DNA of 64,000 nucleotides from Cognatundibacterium rivi (GCF_018139565.1 NZ_JAGSPK010000005.1:124001-188000); one strand, 5' to 3'; shown: positions 8,739-18,048, counted from the first letter of the stretch. A program made the numbers and translations. Notes: generated by a model not told the origin, from the sequence alone.

Positions 8739-9446
8739 TTACGATCTGACTTCGTCCAGCATTCCCTGCTCACGGATGAAACTGACGACCGTCTCCAGCC
8801 CGTCACCAGTGCGCAGATTCGTGAACACAAACGGGCGTGTGCCACGCATGCGCTTGGCATCCTGCGCCATGATGTCGAGGTTCGCGCCGACGTGCGGAGC
8901 CAGATCGGTTTTATTGATGATCAGCAGATCAGAACGGGTGATGCCGGGGCCGCCTTTACGCGGGATTTTTTCACCGCCCGCGACGTCGATCACATAGATC
9001 GTCAGATCGGATAATTCCGGGCTGAAGGTTGCTGCCAGATTATCGCCACCGGATTCCACCAGAATCAGATCGAGATCAGGAAAATCGGCACTCATACGCG
9101 CAATCGCTTCCAGATTAATTGAGGCATCTTCGCGGATCGCGGTATGCGGGCAGCCACCGGTTTCCACACCCATCAGCCTTTCCGCTGGCAGCGCATCGGC
9201 ACGCAGCAGAATTTCCATATCTTCTTTAGTGTAAATATCGTTCGTGATGACCGCCATTTCATAGTCATCGCGCATGCGTTTGCACAGCATTTCGCACAAG
9301 GCGGTTTTGCCGGAACCCACCGGGCCGCCGATACCGACACGTAAAGGATTCGGTTCGCTGTTACCGGTTGTGGCGCTGATATCTGCTGCTTGTAAATTTG
9401 CTGCGTTTAAGTTTTCTGCGTTTAAATTTTCTGTATTCATAGTCAT
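8739..9446 (-). CDS. ureG: Urease accessory GTPase UreG
   Basis: A 235-residue SIMIBI-class GTPase that supplies energy and nickel for urease assembly with UreD, UreF and UreE. The P-loop GPVGSGKT is at 41-48, the nickel-binding Cys-Pro-His motif at 99-101 (GGCPH), and the guanine motif NKTD further on. The family norm is about 205 residues; the extra ~30 N-terminal residues come from a small tandem repeat ([15 protein letters not shown]), visible in the DNA as 15-bp units at about 9390-9435. The ATG at 9444-9446 has an AGGAA site 5 bases away; an ATG two codons in is possible. It lies between ureF and ureJ in the operon. Confidence 0.93.
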   Translation of the reverse strand: MTMNTENLNAENLNAANLQAADISATTGNSEPNPLRVGIGGPVGSGKTALCEMLCKRMRDDYEMAVITNDIYTKEDMEILLRADALPAERLMGVETGGCPHTAIREDASINLEAIARMSADFPDLDLILVESGGDNLAATFSPELSDLTIYVIDVAGGEKIPRKGGPGITRSDLLIINKTDLAPHVGANLDIMAQDAKRMRGTRPFVFTNLRTGDGLETVVSFIREQGMLDEVRS

Positions 9447-9510
9447 TCTGTTCCTGTTGTTCTGATGTTGACTGATGCGGTAGCGCCGATCCTGAACTTC
9501 CGCCTGCAAA

Positions 9511-10191
9511 TCAGGAGCGGTACAAACGGCTGTACTGCACCTCATGCTGCATGGACAACAGCGACAAACCCGGCGACCAGTTCGATAACTGATGGTCTTC
9601 CAGATGCTCTGCCATCGTCGCTGCGGCTTCCAGATCTGCACGCAAAGACAGCAATAAACGCTGCCCTGCAACCTGCCCCAACGGTATTGATTTCACACAC
9701 ACCAGCGCCTGATTTTCTGCCCAGGTAAATAACATGCCCAGCAAAGCCGCAGTCGCAGGCACTTCCAGCGCGACGGCGGCGCAAGCCAGCGCCGTCGGCA
9801 ATGGCAATTCACTTTGCGCCTGCAAGATCGTCAGCAATGCAGGATCAGCGATCTGCAAATCACCGACCAGCTTGCCCAGCGAATATCCCATTTGTATGGT
9901 TTCTGCGCGAAACTCTGCAGTATCGCGGGCGGCGATAAATAACTCATTCCAGTACGTTACGGCAGCCAGATCTTTTTGCTGAAACGCGTGTATCAGTCGC
10001 CATAAAATCGGCGCTTCAAAGCGGGCAACCACTTCACGCAGATAGTTGGTGATCCACGCCCGCGCGGTCGCTTCATTTTTCACGCTACCGTTTTCTATCG
10101 CTGCTTCCAAACCCTGCGAATAGCTGTAAGCCCCGATCGGCAACGATGGGCTGGCGAGCTGCAACAGATGAAGTAAGGCGGCGGATTGCAT
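9511..10191 (-). CDS. ureF: Urease accessory protein UreF
   Basis: A 226-residue all-helical UreF. The N-terminal block [21 protein letters not shown] is diagnostic. UreF bridges UreD-bound apo-urease and the UreG dimer and controls GTP hydrolysis during nickel delivery. The length agrees with the family (about 220-230). The ATG at 10189-10191 was chosen because the family homology starts there; the frame is open 153 bases further upstream but that part overlaps ureE in another frame. The ribosome site is weak (AATAAGCAC). The gene sits 28 bases after ureE and 64 bases before ureG. Confidence 0.93.
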   Translation of the reverse strand: MQSAALLHLLQLASPSLPIGAYSYSQGLEAAIENGSVKNEATARAWITNYLREVVARFEAPILWRLIHAFQQKDLAAVTYWNELFIAARDTAEFRAETIQMGYSLGKLVGDLQIADPALLTILQAQSELPLPTALACAAVALEVPATAALLGMLFTWAENQALVCVKSIPLGQVAGQRLLLSLRADLEAAATMAEHLEDHQLSNWSPGLSLLSMQHEVQYSRLYRS

Positions 10192-10219
10192 GTGCTTATT
10201 GTTTTTAGTTTTTTGTTGC

Positions 10220-10747
10220 TTACTGCTTATCCGAAGGGCGATGTATGCGCTGTCGCAACGGTATCGGTGCCAGCGGATTATGCGGATGCATGTCATCGCC
10301 ACCATGATGATGACCGCCGCCATAAGCGCCGGCCTCAGGTTCAAAACTCGCCATTTCTTCAGTTACAACCGCGTTCAGGCCTTCCAGCATTTCTTTCAGT
10401 ACCGGGTCTTTACGAATACGCAAAAAACCATCGCCGAGTTGCGCCTGCGTATGCCGGTTTCCCAGATGGAATGCACAACGCAGCAGCGCAAACGCATTCG
10501 CACATTCGACCTTATAAGTAGGCTCAGCCGCCGCCAGCACCTGAATAATGCGGCCATCATTTGCCAGCATCAGATCACCATCGCGCATCACGGTGCCGCG
10601 CACGGTGAATACCGCCACGTCTTCACCGCTTTGCAAGGTCGCACGCAAACGTGATTTTTCACGTAATTCATACGGCAGGATGAGTTGGCCGTCGATCTGT
10701 GCAGCATTTTCACTGCGTTCTATTTTTGTATGGAGTGTCAGCATCAT
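10220..10747 (-). CDS. ureE: Urease accessory metallochaperone UreE
   Basis: A 175-residue nickel metallochaperone. The N-terminal peptide-binding domain (1-75) is followed by the metal-binding domain with the conserved HLGNRH (94-99). A His-rich tail at 146-156 (HHHGGDDMHPH) would bind additional Ni2+. UreE delivers Ni to UreG. The start ATGATG (10745-10747 and 10742-10744) comes one base after the ureC stop codon, so translation is probably coupled. No independent ribosome site is visible. The downstream neighbour is ureF. Confidence 0.92.
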   Translation of the reverse strand: MMLTLHTKIERSENAAQIDGQLILPYELREKSRLRATLQSGEDVAVFTVRGTVMRDGDLMLANDGRIIQVLAAAEPTYKVECANAFALLRCAFHLGNRHTQAQLGDGFLRIRKDPVLKEMLEGLNAVVTEEMASFEPEAGAYGGGHHHGGDDMHPHNPLAPIPLRQRIHRPSDKQ

Positions 10748-10748
10748 G

Positions 10749-12446
10749 TCAGAATAAAAAATAGCGCTGTGCCATCGGTAAAATCTTTGCCGGTTCGCAC
10801 ACCAGCAATTCACCGTTCGCACGCACCTCATAGGTTTCAGGGTCCACTTCCATCTTCGGCGTAAGCCCATTCAGGATCATGTCTTGTTTGCGTATCGTGC
10901 GCGTGTTCTTTACCGGAATCAGGGTTTTACTGAGTTTCAGTTGCTCCGCCAAACCGGCATCTAATGCCGCCTGCGAAACAAAGGTGAACGACTTTTTCAG
11001 GCCGCCACCAAACGCGCCGAACATCATGCGGTAATGCACAGGCTGCGGTGTGGGAATCGACGCATTCGGGTCGCCCATCTGCGCCGCCGCAATCATGCCG
11101 CCTTTCAGTATCATCGACGGTTTTACGCCGAAGAACGCGGGTTTCCACAACACGATATCGGCAATTTTGCCGACTTCCAGCGAGCCCACCGCATGCGAAA
11201 TGCCATGCGTGATCGCCGGATTAATCGTGTATTTAGCGATGTAGCGGCGGGCGCGGAAATTATCGTTATGCCGACTGTCTTCCGGCAATGCACCGCGCTG
11301 CTGCTTCATCTTGTCGGCAGTTTGCCAGGTGCGCATAATCACTTCACCGACGCGCCCCATCGCCTGCGAATCTGACGACATCATCGAGATCGCCCCGATG
11401 TCATGCAGAATATCTTCGGCAGCAATCGTCTCACGACGTATGCGCGATTCGGCAAACGCGATGTCTTCTGCAATCGCGGGATCAAGGTGATGACAGACCA
11501 TCAGCATATCCAGATGTTCATCCAGCGTATTGACGGTATAAGGCCGGGTCGGATTGGTCGATGACGGCAGCACATTACCCTCACCGACTGCGGCAATAAT
11601 ATCCGGCGCATGGCCGCCACCCGCGCCCTCGGTGTGGAAAGTATGTATCGTGCGGTCTTTGAATGCGGCCAGTGTGTGCTCTAAAAAACCGCCTTCGTTC
11701 AAGGTGTCGCTGTGAATGGCGACCTGCACATCCATGTTGTCGGCCACACTCAGACAATTATCGATGGCCTGCGGCGTTGTGCCCCAGTCCTCATGCAGCT
11801 TCAGACCTATCGCACCGGCGCGGATTTGCTCTTCCAGCGGCAACGGCAGGCTGACATTGCCTTTGCCTAAAAACCCTAGATTCATAGGAAATGCATCAGC
11901 CGCCATGATCATGGAATGCAGATGCCACGGCCCCGGCGTGCAGGTCGTTGCCGCAGTGCCGACCGCAGGCCCGGTGCCGCCACCCAGCATGGTCGTCACG
12001 CCGCTCATCAGTGCTTCTTCTATCTGTTGCGGACAAATGAAATGAATATGCGAATCAATGCCACCGGCAGTGACGATCATGCCTTCGCCCGCAATGATTT
12101 CGGTCGCACCGCCGATCGCCATATCCACACCGGGCTGAATATCAGGATTACCCGCCTTGCCTATGCAAGCGATCAGGCCGTTTTTCAAACCGATATCCGC
12201 TTTGACGATACCCCAGTGATCGAGGATGACAGCATTCGTAATCACCGTATCCATCACATCCGCATGCGGGCGCTGCGATTGCCCCATGCCATCGCGTATG
12301 ACTTTTCCACCGCCAAATTTGACTTCTTCGCCATAGATTGCAAAGTCTTTTTCGATTTCAATAAATAAGCCGGTATCGGCTAGACGGATACGGTCACCCG
12401 TGGTCGGGCCAAACATTTCGGCATACGCCTGACGCGAAATTTTCAT
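10749..12446 (-). CDS. ureC: Urease alpha subunit UreC
   Basis: A 565-residue catalytic subunit of urease, which hydrolyses urea to ammonia and carbamate at a dinuclear nickel centre. The nickel ligands H133 and H135 ([10 protein letters not shown]), the carbamylated Lys K216 ([12 protein letters not shown]) and H218 are present, as is the mobile flap with its catalytic His (MVCHHLDP). The length is almost that of Klebsiella UreC (567). The start overlaps the end of ureB by four bases (ATGA), typical of stoichiometric co-translation. Nothing suggests inactivation. Confidence 0.97.
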   Translation of the reverse strand: MKISRQAYAEMFGPTTGDRIRLADTGLFIEIEKDFAIYGEEVKFGGGKVIRDGMGQSQRPHADVMDTVITNAVILDHWGIVKADIGLKNGLIACIGKAGNPDIQPGVDMAIGGATEIIAGEGMIVTAGGIDSHIHFICPQQIEEALMSGVTTMLGGGTGPAVGTAATTCTPGPWHLHSMIMAADAFPMNLGFLGKGNVSLPLPLEEQIRAGAIGLKLHEDWGTTPQAIDNCLSVADNMDVQVAIHSDTLNEGGFLEHTLAAFKDRTIHTFHTEGAGGGHAPDIIAAVGEGNVLPSSTNPTRPYTVNTLDEHLDMLMVCHHLDPAIAEDIAFAESRIRRETIAAEDILHDIGAISMMSSDSQAMGRVGEVIMRTWQTADKMKQQRGALPEDSRHNDNFRARRYIAKYTINPAITHGISHAVGSLEVGKIADIVLWKPAFFGVKPSMILKGGMIAAAQMGDPNASIPTPQPVHYRMMFGAFGGGLKKSFTFVSQAALDAGLAEQLKLSKTLIPVKNTRTIRKQDMILNGLTPKMEVDPETYEVRANGELLVCEPAKILPMAQRYFLF

Positions 12447-12769
12447 GCGTTTTTCTCCTTCGCATCCAGTGCGCCCATGACCTTACCGCTGAAACCAAAC
12501 ACCCGTCTATCACCCGCCAGCGCGACCAGCTCTATCGTGCGTCGCTGCCCCGGCTCAAAGCGTACCGCGGTGCCCGCAGCAATATTCAGGCGCATGCCAT
12601 AAGCAGTCTGCCGCTCGAATTGCAGCGCCGGATTGGTTTCAAAAAAATGAAAATGCGAGCCCACCTGAATTGGCCGGTCACCGCTATTGGCGACCGTCAG
12701 CGACGTCGTCTGCCGCCCTACATTCAGCTCGATATCGCCGTCAGCGATCAGCATTTCTCCCGGAATCAT
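12443..12769 (-). CDS. ureB: Urease beta subunit UreB
   Basis: A 108-residue structural beta subunit. The N-terminus [16 protein letters not shown] and the segment [15 protein letters not shown] are conserved in the family, which runs 101-110 residues in bacteria with separate subunits. It packs against UreC and UreA in the (ABC)3 trimer of trimers. A very strong ribosome site (AGGAGG) precedes the ATG, and the stop overlaps the ureC start (ATGA). It comes 8 bases after ureA. Confidence 0.96.
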   Translation of the reverse strand: MIPGEMLIADGDIELNVGRQTTSLTVANSGDRPIQVGSHFHFFETNPALQFERQTAYGMRLNIAAGTAVRFEPGQRRTIELVALAGDRRVFGFSGKVMGALDAKEKNA

Positions 12770-12777
12770 GTGGCCTC

Positions 12778-13080
12778 CTATGGAATCGGATGATGAACAG
12801 TCACCAGCTTGGTGCCATCCGGAAAAGTCGCCTCGACCTGAATATCCGGAATCATTTCAGGAATCCCCTCCATCACATCGGCGCGGCTTAATATCTGCGT
12901 GCCATCGGACATCAGCTCTGCGACGCTTTTACCATCGCGCGCACCTTCCATAATCGCAGCAGTAATCAGCGCGACTGCCTCCGGATAATTCAGTTTCAGT
13001 CCACGCGCTTTGCGTCGTTCCGCCAGCAGCGCCGCCGTAAAAATGAGTAGTTTGTCTTTCTCTCTCGGGCTCAGATCCAT
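12778..13080 (-). CDS. ureA: Urease gamma subunit UreA
   Basis: A 100-residue gamma subunit, the exact usual length. [35 protein letters not shown] and [28 protein letters not shown] blocks are characteristic (here [15 protein letters not shown] and TVHHPIP). It is first in the ureABCEFG-ureJ run, with the ribosome site GAGGAAAG before the ATG. In most relatives ureD lies directly upstream; here a 3.2-kb insertion separates them, so ureA must have its own promoter or depend on transcription crossing the island. Confidence 0.96.
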   Translation of the reverse strand: MDLSPREKDKLLIFTAALLAERRKARGLKLNYPEAVALITAAIMEGARDGKSVAELMSDGTQILSRADVMEGIPEMIPDIQVEATFPDGTKLVTVHHPIP

Positions 13081-13559
13081 CGTTCGCTTTCCTCATCTGC
13101 ATACGCAATGTGTTGTTAGCAGAAACAGCAAGAATCAAACCAGCCGGAATGCACCACGGCCTGTTACCAACGCACTACCGCGAAATGACAGGCGCATCAT
13201 ATAAGTGCGGACTGATTGATTTTGGTGCGATTGGGATACAGGCAGGGATTATATTGAAGTGTTTTATAAGCTAACTTTTAAATATTCCAAATTTAGATTA
13301 ACGCTCATCAACTCATTATTTGGAGATAGTGAATGAGCAAATGAGCACAGACTCAAGATAGCCCGACTACGTAACATTCATACAATTGAATTTTGGAATC
13401 GCGCGCGGAACTCCTTTTGCAGGTTATTAGCTGCATTTTTAAAAATCACATGACAGATCAAGCCAAATATATAATCAACACTTAAAATAAAACCAACATG
13501 GACATTCGTCTAAGTTGAACCTGCTTACAATAACTAAAAACAGTTCCGGTGATTTATAA
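13081..13559. other. Divergent intergenic region between ureA and the AT-rich island
   Basis: 479 bases with no credible gene. The composition changes inside it: the ureA side is GC-rich like the rest of the cluster, and from about 13240 rightwards it becomes strongly AT-rich. It must carry the promoter for ureABCEFG on the minus strand and that for the island on the plus strand. Neither could be assigned with confidence by eye. The junction between the old urease DNA and inserted DNA probably lies here. Confidence 0.5.
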
Positions 13560-14882
13560 ATGCTGCCAATTCAAGTAGATCAACTCTTATCCAACAAACG
13601 CTTTAGAAAAACAAAGAGAAGAAGGGACAGAATCCAAATAAAAAAGAGAAAGCAGTCAATTAAAACTCTCGAACACAAGCAGCGTTTTGGTGAACGATCA
13701 CACATCATTAGAATGCTTGCTAGGTCATTCAAAAAGGATGTAAAAGAAACTGGAAAAGTGTTAATCGTTGACGTACCGAAAGTTTTTTCGATTATTGAAA
13801 ATCCAATTAGTTCGATCGGGCTTATTCAAAAATTTGCCAAAGTTGTCCGCGAACATAGGGTAAAGTCAATTCGAATAGATCAAACTAAACTTGAGGTGTA
13901 TGACCTTGCAGCGAATGCTTTGCTAGATTTAGTAGCATCTGAGATTGTTGTAGAGGGGCGTCAAAAACGAATAAAAACGAAATTCTCTGGTTTATATCCA
14001 AAAGAAGAATCTGTTAAGCGATTTATTCGATCAATGGGCATTGTGAAACATCTCAATGTGAAGCACGAATTGCCAAACAGGGATGAAACTGCTGAGTTGA
14101 GATTATTTGATAAACGTAATCGACATTACACAGCCAAATCAGATCCTCGCAAAGCTGATTTTAAGTCTAAGACAATTCAAGAGTTTTCAGATCATATAGA
14201 TACTTGTTTGGGAGACCACAACCGAAAATTGACCGCAAGAGCTCGCTTCCATCTTTGTGAATATATAGGTGAAATTTTATGCAATGCTGAAGATCACCCG
14301 GGATTTGTTGATTGGACTATTCAAGGGTATCTTGACAACTCACTTGATGACCCGATATGCGAAATAGCGATATTTAATTTTGGTAAATCAATTGGAGAAA
14401 CGTTAAAAGCACTACCAAAAGATAGTTATACACGCCAGCAAATCGACCCATATTTAAAGCTGCAACATGGAGCAGGATTTTTTTCTAATGTTTGGCGTCA
14501 AACAGATTTATTGACATTAATGGCATTACAAGGACACGTAAGCTCAAAAAATACATCAAAAAATGACACAAGAGGACAAGGGACTGGCGACCTGATTGGT
14601 TTTTTTCAGAAAGTTTATAAAGAATGCGCAGCTACTAGCAAAATAAAGGCAAAAATGGCTATCGTATCAGGCGGAACATACTTTTTGTTTGACGGCAAGT
14701 ATGAAATGCGCGAAAGCGCGGGACGTGGTAAAGTGATTGCCTTTAATGCTGCTAATGACTTGTACCAAAAGCCTGATTCAGAATATGTAAAGCCATTGGC
14801 GGACTTACATTTTCCGGGCACAATTATTAGCATTCGCTTTCCACTTAGCTCGAAAAGTACCATTACTTTGGCTGAGAACTAA
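13560..14882 (+). CDS. GHKL-type ATP-binding protein with a possible STAS-like N-terminal half
   Basis: A 440-residue protein, first of three co-directional genes in an AT-rich island. Residues 15-35 are very basic (RFRKTKRRR...KKRKQ). Residues ~65-135 (VLIVDVPKVFSIIENPISS...IRIDQTKLE...DLAANALLDLV) have the strand/helix pattern of a STAS-like domain; this part is tentative. Residues ~225-430 carry a GHKL (histidine-kinase/Hsp90-type) ATP-binding fold: N-box E238..N242..H246 (GEILCNAEDH), G1-like NFGKS (273-277), G2 RGQGTG (338-343) and the closing strand FPGTIISIRFPL. No phosphoacceptor His box or transmembrane helix is present, so it is not an ordinary sensor kinase. It resembles partner-switching kinases (SpoIIAB/RsbW logic). 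One base separates its stop from the next ATG. Confidence 0.72.
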   Translation: MLPIQVDQLLSNKRFRKTKRRRDRIQIKKRKQSIKTLEHKQRFGERSHIIRMLARSFKKDVKETGKVLIVDVPKVFSIIENPISSIGLIQKFAKVVREHRVKSIRIDQTKLEVYDLAANALLDLVASEIVVEGRQKRIKTKFSGLYPKEESVKRFIRSMGIVKHLNVKHELPNRDETAELRLFDKRNRHYTAKSDPRKADFKSKTIQEFSDHIDTCLGDHNRKLTARARFHLCEYIGEILCNAEDHPGFVDWTIQGYLDNSLDDPICEIAIFNFGKSIGETLKALPKDSYTRQQIDPYLKLQHGAGFFSNVWRQTDLLTLMALQGHVSSKNTSKNDTRGQGTGDLIGFFQKVYKECAATSKIKAKMAIVSGGTYFLFDGKYEMRESAGRGKVIAFNAANDLYQKPDSEYVKPLADLHFPGTIISIRFPLSSKSTITLAEN

Positions 14883-14883
14883 A

Positions 14884-15207
14884 ATGGGTAATACTGTGAT
14901 TATTGATTTTGGCACTTTAGAAGGACCTGTCTTTACTGGCAGACCGAGAGGTGAACAGTTGCGTGTAAAGTTGCATGTTGATTCTTATGATGAGCAAAAT
15001 GTAGAAGTAGAAGTTAATATTCCTGATAGTACTTATTCAATTAGCAGCTCGTTTATTTTGGGGTTATTTGGGAAAAGTGTAGTTAAAGCTGGAAGCAAGG
15101 ACGCGTTTTACAATAAATTTCACTTTAATACTAATGAGTTATTCCATGAAGTTATTGACAGCTGCGTATCTCGAGCTTTGCAAGACAAGGATATTTTTAC
15201 TAATTAG
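14884..15207 (+). CDS. STAS-like (DUF4325) domain protein
   Basis: A 107-residue stand-alone STAS-like protein. The block YSISSSFILGLFGKSVVKAG (51-70), followed by FYNKFHFNTNELFHEVIDSCVSRAL (75-99), fits the DUF4325 family, often found beside GHKL ATP-binding proteins. STAS-like proteins bind GHKL kinases and may be phosphorylated on Ser/Thr to switch partners; here three consecutive Ser at 54-56 are candidates, which is inference. The start lies one base after the upstream gene's stop, so the two are probably translated together. The third gene begins inside its 3' end, in another frame. No sigma factor or anti-sigma target is nearby, so the output must differ from the classical sigma-B arrangement. 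Confidence 0.7.
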   Translation: MGNTVIIDFGTLEGPVFTGRPRGEQLRVKLHVDSYDEQNVEVEVNIPDSTYSISSSFILGLFGKSVVKAGSKDAFYNKFHFNTNELFHEVIDSCVSRALQDKDIFTN

Positions 15208-15898
15208 TTTGTTTTTCATCGTGCCATCAGATAGCTTTGCTGGCACAATAAAAAGCGAATCTGAAGGAAAACCCCAAACAACCCTGTCAATCTCCCCCGC
15301 TGAACAATCATCAACATCAGCTGTAATTTTAAATTCAGCTTCCCCATCTCAGCAAACTGAATTTGCTACAGAATCATTGCAAATAATTAAAGGTGATCTA
15401 TCGAAGATAGTCCCGATCATTTTGTCAATCATCTCGATATTGATGTCCATTGGATTAACAATTTATAACGTTCGTAAGGATAATCGCGCACGCAAGCTTT
15501 CGATTGAGGATGATTATTGGATAAGAAAAGTTATTAGCCCAATTGCAATTGAACCTTTACTTAAAATTCTTATTGAAATGACCGCTGCCACGCCCCAGCA
15601 CTATGGTATGGCAGGTTTTGACAAAACGAAGCTGCGACCATTCCACGACCAATATAAAAGTAAGCTGCTTGATTTGCAGATGAGTCTGTCGTCACTATCT
15701 CTTATTGACGGCATGTTAGCGAAGAAGGCTAAAGAAGGGTTAGACTCGATTGACGAACAATTAATTGAATTTTGCTTCTCAAATGAGCGAGGTGTGACTG
15801 GAAAACATACCACACGCACCGAATTTCAAGCACTGATTCGAGAGGAAATGATGAAAATACTTAAATTAATTAAAGACTACCAATCTCACCTAAAATAA
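15134..15898 (+). CDS. Membrane-anchored protein of unknown function, third gene of the island
   Basis: A 254-residue protein that I do not recognise. Either ATG at 15134 or 15146 could start it; neither has a clear ribosome site. Both lie within the preceding STAS-like gene, giving a 62-74 bp overlap in a different frame. Residues ~19-36 look like a signal sequence or anchor (RIFLLISLFFIV...SFA). A Ser/Thr-rich linker (40-75) follows, then a second hydrophobic segment at 91-112 ending in a positive patch (YNVRKDNRARK). The remaining ~130 residues are soluble and helical (SIEDDYWIRKVISPIAIEPLLK...), presumably cytoplasmic if the first segment is cleaved. Such an architecture would suit an effector or receptor controlled by the two upstream proteins; that is inference. 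Confidence 0.6.
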   Translation: MSYSMKLLTAAYLELCKTRIFLLISLFFIVPSDSFAGTIKSESEGKPQTTLSISPAEQSSTSAVILNSASPSQQTEFATESLQIIKGDLSKIVPIILSIISILMSIGLTIYNVRKDNRARKLSIEDDYWIRKVISPIAIEPLLKILIEMTAATPQHYGMAGFDKTKLRPFHDQYKSKLLDLQMSLSSLSLIDGMLAKKAKEGLDSIDEQLIEFCFSNERGVTGKHTTRTEFQALIREEMMKILKLIKDYQSHLK

Positions 15899-16323
15899 AT
15901 ACACATAATAATTAGCCGCCTTTGTAGACAAAGTCAAAGAACCACGTCGTCTTACTTTTGCATTTTTATTGCTTCATTATTTTTTATACAGCGTCGCCTG
16001 AAAATAAAAAATATGCCTGATTCCTTAATACTGTAACTTCAACACACTTCTTGGTGTATTGATATCTTATTTATTGGCGACCGATCACCTAACGCTTCGC
16101 CTATTTTATTCTTCACACTTCAACAACTAACTTTAGATTTAAAGCTAAGCACAGACCATGATGGCAGCTCTGTCAAATTCAGTTCCAAATAAGTCTTATA
16201 TGTTACGTATACGTCCTTAACACCTAGATATTTCCCAATATTTTTGACGAGATTGACGCTAACTTTAATGCTCAAATTAAAAGGGAGTCATATAGGTAGT
16301 GTGACAAACAAAATCTTAAAAAA
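15899..16323. other. AT-rich gap between the island and ureD
   Basis: 425 bases without a credible gene. Composition stays AT-rich almost up to the ureD stop codon at 16324, so the right edge of the inserted DNA probably lies close to there. No intrinsic terminator with a clear stem and T-run was found for the convergent genes. A 7-bp string TCATATA occurs at 16288-16294 and also at 13197-13203 on the other side of the island, which may be chance. Confidence 0.45.
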
Positions 16324-17250
16324 TCAGGTATTCCAGATGCGCGGTATACGTGCAGGTTGTCTGGCGACGACGGGGCGCAGGTGTTGCCAGACCAGTTGCA
16401 TCCATGTGCGGGCGACTTCGCTGGAATTGCCGAGATAACGTGCGACAAGCACTGACTTCATTTGCGTGACGCCGCATAAAGCCTGGGGTTCGCGAGCATC
16501 CAGCAAGGCGCAGCTTTCTTCACGTAATTGCAGAAGCTGTGCGCTGCTGAGCATAGCTCCGGCTGCCAGCACCATGCCGCTGACGGAGCGACCAGCGAGT
16601 GCCAGCGGACTTTGCATGGACTCACCATCGCCCTCCAGGCAACCTTGCTCAAACCAGATCAGTTTGCCGTCGCGATAGATTTTACTGTGTTGCCAGATGC
16701 TGCCGCTGGTATAGGTTTCACCAGCAGCGGTGCGGCCAAAACACAGAATGTCGGACGCAATGACGGCGGCATTGCCACTGAGGTGAATATCCTGATGCAA
16801 GGATACGCAGGCATCATCAAAAAATATGGTTTCCTGCGGCAGCCATTCCATGACTGCACCGTCAGCGACATGCAGCACCACAGCTTGCTTAGAGGTGTAA
16901 CCGTTGCCGCGATACCATTTGGCGGCGCCGGGTGTGGTGATCAGGACGTGGGTTCCAGCACCCAGCGTTGCGCTAATCTGCAATTCATCTCCACCGACCA
17001 CGCCACCGGGAGGATGAATAATGATCGCGTGGCAAATCTCTGCACCTTCGGGATACAAAGGTTTTTGCACTCGCAGCGGGCCGCTGTGCTGACGTTCAGT
17101 CAGGCGTGTGGTTGCCGCATCTTTGGTGAACCCCAGTTGCAAACGTGCCTGCCAGTGTTTTTTTTCTGGCGCGGATGGTGCTGACAATGCTGATGAAGCT
17201 GATGATGCTGATTCAGGGTCAGACGCACTAACAATGATGGGCAAGCTCAT
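16324..17250 (-). CDS. ureD: Urease accessory protein UreD
   Basis: A 308-residue urease accessory scaffold that binds apo-urease and, with UreF and UreG, passes nickel to the active site. Family blocks are visible: HWQARLQLGFTKDAATTRLTERQHSGPLRVQKPLYPEG-type start (around 31-70), HPPGGVVGGDELQI, TTPGAAKWYR and WLPQETIFFD. A Ser/Ala-rich stretch of ~30 residues precedes the conserved part, so the true start could lie slightly downstream; no strong ribosome site marks the ATG at 17248-17250. It follows urtE by 30 bases and is cut off from ureA by the foreign island. Confidence 0.93.
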   Translation of the reverse strand: MSLPIIVSASDPESASSASSALSAPSAPEKKHWQARLQLGFTKDAATTRLTERQHSGPLRVQKPLYPEGAEICHAIIIHPPGGVVGGDELQISATLGAGTHVLITTPGAAKWYRGNGYTSKQAVVLHVADGAVMEWLPQETIFFDDACVSLHQDIHLSGNAAVIASDILCFGRTAAGETYTSGSIWQHSKIYRDGKLIWFEQGCLEGDGESMQSPLALAGRSVSGMVLAAGAMLSSAQLLQLREESCALLDAREPQALCGVTQMKSVLVARYLGNSSEVARTWMQLVWQHLRPVVARQPARIPRIWNT

Positions 17251-17280
17251 GCAGACTCAATACAAAAAACAAGAACCACA

Positions 17281-17979
17281 CTATACCGCCAGATGGCGTT
17301 TGATATCGTCGCCATCCATTAAATCCTGTGTGCCGGACGCCACGACTTCGCCGCGCGACAAGACCACAAACTGATCGGCCAGTTCACGTGCAAAATCAAA
17401 ATACTGCTCGCACAGCAAAATGCCCATATCGCCGCGTTCACGTAAAAGCCGGATCACGCGGCCAATGTCCTTGATAATCGATGGCTGTATGCCTTCGGTG
17501 GGTTCATCCAGAATAATCAGCTTCGGTTCCGCCAGCAAAGCACGGGCAATCGCGAGTTGCTGTTGCTGACCGCCAGACAAATCGCCACCGCGCCGGTGCA
17601 GCATTTCCTTCAGCACGGGAAATAATTCATACACTTCGCCTTTGATCGTTTTGGCGCGTTTCGCTGGCAGCGTGGCCATGCCCATCAGCAAATTATCTTC
17701 CACTGTCAGACGGGCAAATATCTCGCGCCCTTGCGGCACATAGGCAATACCAGCTTTCGCCCGCTCATGCGGCGTCAGCTTCTTAATATTGCGTCCTTCA
17801 AATATCACTTCACCCTGTGATGCAGGCAACACACCCATCAGGCATTTGAGCAAGGTGGTTTTACCGACGCCGTTACGCCCCAGCAAGGTCAGGCATTCAC
17901 CTTTATTCAAGGATAGGGAAATGCCGCGCAGCGTATGACTGGAGCCGTAATATTGATGGAGTTGAATAACTTCTAGCAT
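17281..17979 (-). CDS. urtE: Urea ABC transporter ATP-binding subunit UrtE
   Basis: A 232-residue LivF-like ATPase of the urea importer. Walker A is GRNGVGKTT (near residue 36), signature LSGGQQQQLAIARAL, Walker B LIILDEPTEGIQP; EGIQPS is typical of UrtE rather than amino-acid LivF. The ATG at 17977-17979 follows AGGAAAG; an upstream in-frame extension of 19 residues is unlikely. It is the fifth gene of urtABCDE and acts at the cytoplasmic face with UrtD. Confidence 0.94.
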   Translation of the reverse strand: MLEVIQLHQYYGSSHTLRGISLSLNKGECLTLLGRNGVGKTTLLKCLMGVLPASQGEVIFEGRNIKKLTPHERAKAGIAYVPQGREIFARLTVEDNLLMGMATLPAKRAKTIKGEVYELFPVLKEMLHRRGGDLSGGQQQQLAIARALLAEPKLIILDEPTEGIQPSIIKDIGRVIRLLRERGDMGILLCEQYFDFARELADQFVVLSRGEVVASGTQDLMDGDDIKRHLAV

Positions 17980-18048
17980 AACTTTCCTGAGTGAAAACGA
18001 GCACGACCTGAATCCGGCGCTAGCAAGGAAGCGCAAAACTGATCCGCA

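Noticed and set aside
13560-14882. Ordinary sensor histidine kinase
   Set aside because: It has a GHKL ATP-binding fold, but no dimerisation/phosphoacceptor His box, no transmembrane segment and no adjacent response regulator.
13197-16294. TCATATA as a target-site duplication flanking the island
   Set aside because: Seven AT-rich bases can recur by chance over 3 kb, and no integrase, transposase or terminal inverted repeat was found. Kept only as a hint.
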